From Pyxidicoccus xibeiensis (GTDB lineage: Bacteria > Myxococcota > Myxococcia > Myxococcales > Myxococcaceae): a stretch of DNA of 64,000 nt. This document shows, piece by piece, positions 60,365 to 64,000 of the stretch. Below the pieces are notes generated by a model. That model had not been told where the DNA came from and searched no databases. It saw only the letters and a program-made list of their open reading frames with translations. The position numbers and the translations under genes are program-made. The DNA lies in assembly GCF_024198175.1 (NCBI RefSeq), contig NZ_JAJVKV010000002.1, forward strand, positions 1,178,001 through 1,242,000, written 5' to 3'. Numbering within the stretch: position 1 is the first letter of the stretch; every line of letters begins with the position of its first letter.

Positions 60365-62515
60365 TCAGTCCGGGATGCGGTAGTTGTGGTGCGTGTACTC
60401 GGCGGCGAAGGAGTCGGTGAACCTCCCGCCGGAGTAGGGGATGGAGCGGTTCTCGCCAATCACCTCGATGGTGCCGCTCGCGGGCAGCTCGGGCGGCAGG
60501 GTGAAGGTGTACGTCCCGCTGGCGAACTGCCGCTTCTGCATGGCGAAGACGTAGGCCGCGTTGTCGCGGTACTTGAGCATCGTGCTCAGGTTCGGGTTGA
60601 ACTGCCACACGTAGGACTGCGTGTTGAGCACCCGCGCGAGCGACTTCACCTCGGCGTTGAGCTTCTTCACCCGGTCACGCGTGGCCTGGTAGGCGGGGCG
60701 CGTGTCATTGAGCACGTCCGAGGTCGACGGGTTCGCGGTGGTGTTGGAGAAGACGTGCGAGAAGTACGCGACGATGCGCGCCTCGTGGATGAGCGTGGAC
60801 CACACCGCGCCTTCAACCTGGTTGGCGTTGATGAGGCGCCCCGTGGCCTGTCCGCCGAGCTCGACGACGACGCCCAGGGGGATTCGCGGGACGCCGTTGT
60901 TGCCGTACGACGCGCCGGAGCGCAGGCCGGTCATCAGGACTTCGCCGTAGTTCGCCGCGCGGCGCACCTCGCCGGCGGGAATGCCGAACCAGGTGACCGC
61001 CTCGGCGCCGATGTTCTCGTCCGTGTAGAAGTAGATGTCCCCCGTGGCCACGCCGAGCCGCCACTTCGCTCGCGGGTCCGGCCCGTCCGCGCCGCAGAGG
61101 AACGTGGCCCGCTCGTCGTCCGACTCCCACATCAGCGCGCCCTTGCCGACGTTGGCGTAGATGAGGGCGTTCGGGTTGTTCAACCGCTCGTAGAGGGTGT
61201 TGTAGACGGTGAAGCCGCAGCGGCGCGGCTGGTCCGGCACGCACGTGTCGTGCTCCGGATGGTTGATGTAGCCGGTCCAGGGATTCCAGCCCGGCCCGCC
61301 CCACATGTCCGTCTCGTCGTCGAAGCTCGCGCCGACGGCCTCACCGCCCAGGCCGTTGCCCGCGAGGTTCCAGATGCCGTACTGCCGCATCCACCCCGCC
61401 GAGCTCTCGTTGACGTTGTACGTCTCGAGGAACGTGTTGATGCCATGCGCCGCGTCGGTGCTGAAGCGCCACTCCGCTTCGGAGTACGCGCCCCAGTAGC
61501 CGATGGGGAAGAAGTCCTCGGAGGTCCACGGCGTGCCCGCCATGGCCGGGAAGCGCGCGTAGTACGACGGTCCGCCCTCCCACGGCACACGCGGCAGGCT
61601 CAGCCCGGGGGGCGGCGGCTCCGAGGACGTGGTGGCCGAGGCCGTGTTGGACGCGGGGCCCAGGTTGCCGGCGGCGTCACGGGCCCTCACCGAGTACGAG
61701 TAGAGCGTGGACGGCGTGAGCCCGATGTCCTTGTAGCCGAGCGTGCCCCCGGAGACGGAGGTGACCTCCGTGCCGCCGCGGAAGATGACGTAGGCCGTCA
61801 CGCCGATGTTGTCCGTGGCCGCGGTCCAGGTGAGCTGGATGGCGCCCGCCGTGGACGCCGCCGCGGCGAGGGCGCCTGGAGCGGTGGGCGCGCTCGTGTC
61901 GGCGGTGGAGGTGAAGAGCACGTCCACGAAGTAGTTGGTGCTCTGGTAGCTCTGCGTGGGGAAGCCGCCGCTGCCGTAGAGATAGACGCCATTCTCGCCG
62001 TCCACGCCGGAGGCCAGCGCCGTCAGGGGGCCGTTCGTGGTGCCCTGGCTCGCGAAGGCGTTGCCCGTGGCCGAGTAGCGGCCGCGCGGCGACAGGTACG
62101 AGGCGACGTACGTGGTGTTGGCGGAGATGCTCACCGGCGTGGCGAAGCGCACCGTCTGCCACCCCGTGGCCGTCTCGTTGGTGAACGTCGCGGACGCGAG
62201 CCGCTGTCCCGAGCGGCTCCAGAGGCTGCCCACGTGCGTCCCGCTGTTCGCCGAGCTGCCCTTGTAGAAGCGGATGCCCGCCACGGTGCCCGGAACGCTG
62301 GAACGGAACTTCACGCCCAGCTCGACGGACGCCGTGTCCGGGTCCGCGAGGGTGGTGGGGGTGACACTCGCGCCGAAGATGCTGACCTCGGCCGCGAGGG
62401 GACTGGACGCAGCGGCCTTCAAGTCCGCGTCCGAGGTGCCACCCGTACAACTGGTGAACAGGCTCAGCGCCAGCAGTCCAAGGAGGGAGCGCAGGTGATG
62501 GTGAGGCTGAAGCAT
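60365..62515 (-). CDS. DUF4082/Fn3 lipoprotein with glycoside-hydrolase-like C-terminal region
   Basis: 716 residues from the ATG at 62515 (caggag upstream). Lipoprotein signal (LLGLLALSLFTSC). Residues about 40-195 form a DUF4082 beta-sandwich (SVELGVKFRSSVPGTVAGIR, FYKGSSANSGTH, YVASYLSPRGRYS), 210-295 an Fn3 domain (IQLTWTAATDNIGVTAYVI, YSVRARDAAGNLG). The last 410 residues begin DFFPIGYWGAYSEAEW, continue with Trp/Tyr-rich strands and a Glu/Asp-rich region (FDDETDMWGGPGWNPW), and look like a (beta/alpha)8 glycoside hydrolase; the catalytic pair is not identified. Predicted surface carbohydrate-active protein. Confidence 0.8.
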   Translation of the reverse strand: MLQPHHHLRSLLGLLALSLFTSCTGGTSDADLKAAASSPLAAEVSIFGASVTPTTLADPDTASVELGVKFRSSVPGTVAGIRFYKGSSANSGTHVGSLWSRSGQRLASATFTNETATGWQTVRFATPVSISANTTYVASYLSPRGRYSATGNAFASQGTTNGPLTALASGVDGENGVYLYGSGGFPTQSYQSTNYFVDVLFTSTADTSAPTAPGALAAAASTAGAIQLTWTAATDNIGVTAYVIFRGGTEVTSVSGGTLGYKDIGLTPSTLYSYSVRARDAAGNLGPASNTASATTSSEPPPPGLSLPRVPWEGGPSYYARFPAMAGTPWTSEDFFPIGYWGAYSEAEWRFSTDAAHGINTFLETYNVNESSAGWMRQYGIWNLAGNGLGGEAVGASFDDETDMWGGPGWNPWTGYINHPEHDTCVPDQPRRCGFTVYNTLYERLNNPNALIYANVGKGALMWESDDERATFLCGADGPDPRAKWRLGVATGDIYFYTDENIGAEAVTWFGIPAGEVRRAANYGEVLMTGLRSGASYGNNGVPRIPLGVVVELGGQATGRLINANQVEGAVWSTLIHEARIVAYFSHVFSNTTANPSTSDVLNDTRPAYQATRDRVKKLNAEVKSLARVLNTQSYVWQFNPNLSTMLKYRDNAAYVFAMQKRQFASGTYTFTLPPELPASGTIEVIGENRSIPYSGGRFTDSFAAEYTHHNYRIPD

Positions 62516-62722
62516 GTCAAAGCTCCTGTAACAAAGTGTCTGTTGCAGAAGCGTTGAGTAACCCGGCGACGACCTGAAATTAAGTGAAAGATGCGAATCT
62601 CGTGTGAAGCGTGATTGTCCGTTCCCGGTGCATCCCTGCGAGGGGGGGTGAGGGGAAGAAAGGGGGGATTGCGTTGGGTGGGGACAGGCGCGAAGGCGCG
62701 CCCCTTCCAAGGAGCAGTACCC

Positions 62723-64000
62723 ATGTCGTCCCGTCTTCGTTCCGCCGCCCGGCTCGCCGCCGCGGCCATCGCCACCGCCAGCGTCGGTGCTTCCGCGCAG
62801 ACCTACGGTTTTCCCGGCAGCAGCTCGGACCTCCCCGAGGGCAGCCACTGGTGGATCTCCAGCGACCACTCCGGCACGGAGAACCGCGACCTCAGCGCCG
62901 TGCGCTTCGACGCCACCGAGCAGCGGTTCACCCGCGTGAAGATTCCCTTCGCGGACTACGCGGTGAACCCCAAGAACTCCGACTGGGTCATCTACGGACT
63001 GCCGGTCTCCGCCATCGCGGACGGCGAGGTGCTGACGTGCTGGCGCAACGCCCCGGAGGGCCTCAAGCCGATGGTGCACGGCGGTGACGACGTGCCCAAC
63101 CCGGGCCGCGCCGCGAATCCGCCCATCATCCCTCGCTCCGGCAACCACCTGAACGTCCTCACGAACGACGGGAAGGTCATCCTCTACGCGCACATGCAGC
63201 CGGGCAGCATCCCGGAGGCGCTGTGCCCCTTCAACGACCCCTACGTGGCGAACGCGGAGGACCGGGTAGGGGACCTTCCCCGCGAGACGATGGTGCCCGC
63301 CACGCAGCGGGCGAAGGTGAAGCGTGGGCAGTTCATCGGACGCGTGGGCAGCTCCGGCGCTTCCTCGAATCCGCACCTGCACGTGCACCTGAAGGCGATG
63401 CTGAGCGAGACGACGATGGGGCCGTCCCTGCCGCTGCCGTTCTCCCAGGCCTGGCAGAAGGATGGGGCGGTGACGTACGACTCGTCGCTCGACTTCGTTC
63501 CGCTGCGCGCCGAGGCGCTCAACCAGTTCCCCTCCGCCATCCACCCCGACCCCCTGCTGCGCCGGGGCTCCATCACCGGTGACGCCGCCATGGAGGTGGC
63601 GATGGAGGCCGCGGGCGACACGGTGGTGACGGCCACGCGCGACATCTCCGGGCGGCTCGTGATGGGGTCCTGGCGGCTCGCCGGGGACGGCACCTTCACG
63701 AAGCTCTCCGGAGTCTCCACCGGCGAAGCGGCGACCTACCTGGGCGTGGCGAACCCCGGCCTGGGCCGCGACGTGGTGACGGCCGCGCGGGACGGCGACG
63801 GCAAGCTCAAGCTCATCGCCTGGCGCGTCTCCTCGACGGGCGTCTTCACCCGCAAGGCCGAGGCGGGGGGGGATGAGATTTCCAGCCAGCTGGCGCTCGC
63901 GTCCATTCCGGGCGGCAGCCTGGGCGTGGTGAGCGCCGTGCGCGATGCGGCGGGCCGCCTGAAGGTCAGCACCTGGGAGACCTCCTCCACCCTGGACACG
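62723..64000 (+). CDS. M23-like metallopeptidase, exported, C-terminus missing
   Basis: At least 426 codons; no stop before the window edge. The ATG at 62723 has aaggag nine bases upstream. Signal peptide (SRLRSAARLAAAAIATASVG, cut near ASAQT). Residues about 85-220 show the M23 (LytM) order: GNHLNVLTNDGKVILYAHMQ, VKRGQFIGRVGSSG and NPHLHVHL with the HxH zinc ligands. The remaining part (TVVTATRDISGRLVMGSW and repeats like it about every 45 residues) resembles a seven-bladed propeller-like repeat region. M23 enzymes cut peptidoglycan cross-links or Gly-rich peptides; the unusual spacing makes activity uncertain. Confidence 0.78.
   Translation, partial: MSSRLRSAARLAAAAIATASVGASAQTYGFPGSSSDLPEGSHWWISSDHSGTENRDLSAVRFDATEQRFTRVKIPFADYAVNPKNSDWVIYGLPVSAIADGEVLTCWRNAPEGLKPMVHGGDDVPNPGRAANPPIIPRSGNHLNVLTNDGKVILYAHMQPGSIPEALCPFNDPYVANAEDRVGDLPRETMVPATQRAKVKRGQFIGRVGSSGASSNPHLHVHLKAMLSETTMGPSLPLPFSQAWQKDGAVTYDSSLDFVPLRAEALNQFPSAIHPDPLLRRGSITGDAAMEVAMEAAGDTVVTATRDISGRLVMGSWRLAGDGTFTKLSGVSTGEAATYLGVANPGLGRDVVTAARDGDGKLKLIAWRVSSTGVFTRKAEAGGDEISSQLALASIPGGSLGVVSAVRDAAGRLKVSTWETSSTLDT

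Overview
The window is high-GC, gene-dense DNA that looks like a myxobacterial chromosome (Myxococcus/Corallococcus/Pyxidicoccus type). This is inferred from lineage-associated families: a DUF2381 protein beside Ser/Thr kinases, an ADYC-domain protein, a TIGR03001-type sigma factor opposite a zinc-finger/kinase/STAND-ATPase/formylglycine-enzyme-like giant, a kelch protein with a MYXO-CTERM-like tail, and many lipoproteins with Fn3 or beta-helix domains. No rRNA, complete tRNA or CRISPR array was seen.

Layout. 1-9 kb: exported pirin (cut by the window edge), a large DUF4157 protein, a methyltransferase ending in a 75-bp tandem duplication, an APP1-type phosphatase and a membrane-anchored serine hydrolase. 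9-13 kb: a CocE-like hydrolase and a secreted lipoprotein. 13-15.5 kb: an IS630-type insertion sequence with a split transposase, flanked by gene debris. 15.5-18.6 kb: an operon of M55 D-aminopeptidase fusion, a small acidic protein and a Gly-rich amphipathic protein, closed by a strong terminator, then a decayed gene. 18.7-23 kb: DUF2381 and two receptor-type kinases, the second with a degenerate catalytic loop. 23-26.9 kb: an A/T-richer stretch with a secreted protein and a DarTG-type toxin-antitoxin pair of unusual architecture (DarT fused to an HD domain; macrodomain DarG fused to a DprA/SLOG-like domain). It is followed by an orphan tRNA/tmRNA 3' end that looks like an integration scar. 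27-38.5 kb: LysR/EamA pair, beta-helix lipoprotein, ADYC protein and the sigma factor/kinase pair. 38.5-47.7 kb: kelch/Ig-like surface protein, exported TPR-CHAT protease and two small secreted proteins. 47.8-52.2 kb: redox-stress block (MsrBA, AhpD-like, Cys-rich MarR, quinone reductase, HxlR, GST). 52.2-57 kb: I36 inhibitor, CBS protein, a nitric-oxide-type operon (beta-barrel, hemerythrin, NnrS) and DoxX. 57-64 kb: beta-helix lipoprotein, zinc-ribbon/DUF6896-like pair, DUF4082/Fn3 secreted protein and an M23-like protein cut by the window edge.

Working together: the clearest functional units are the DarT-HD/DarG-SLOG module (predicted anti-phage abortive system), the M55 operon (candidate peptide or cell-wall system), the divergent sigma/kinase signalling pair, and two self-contained redox regulator/enzyme units, each with an operator-like repeat in its shared promoter.
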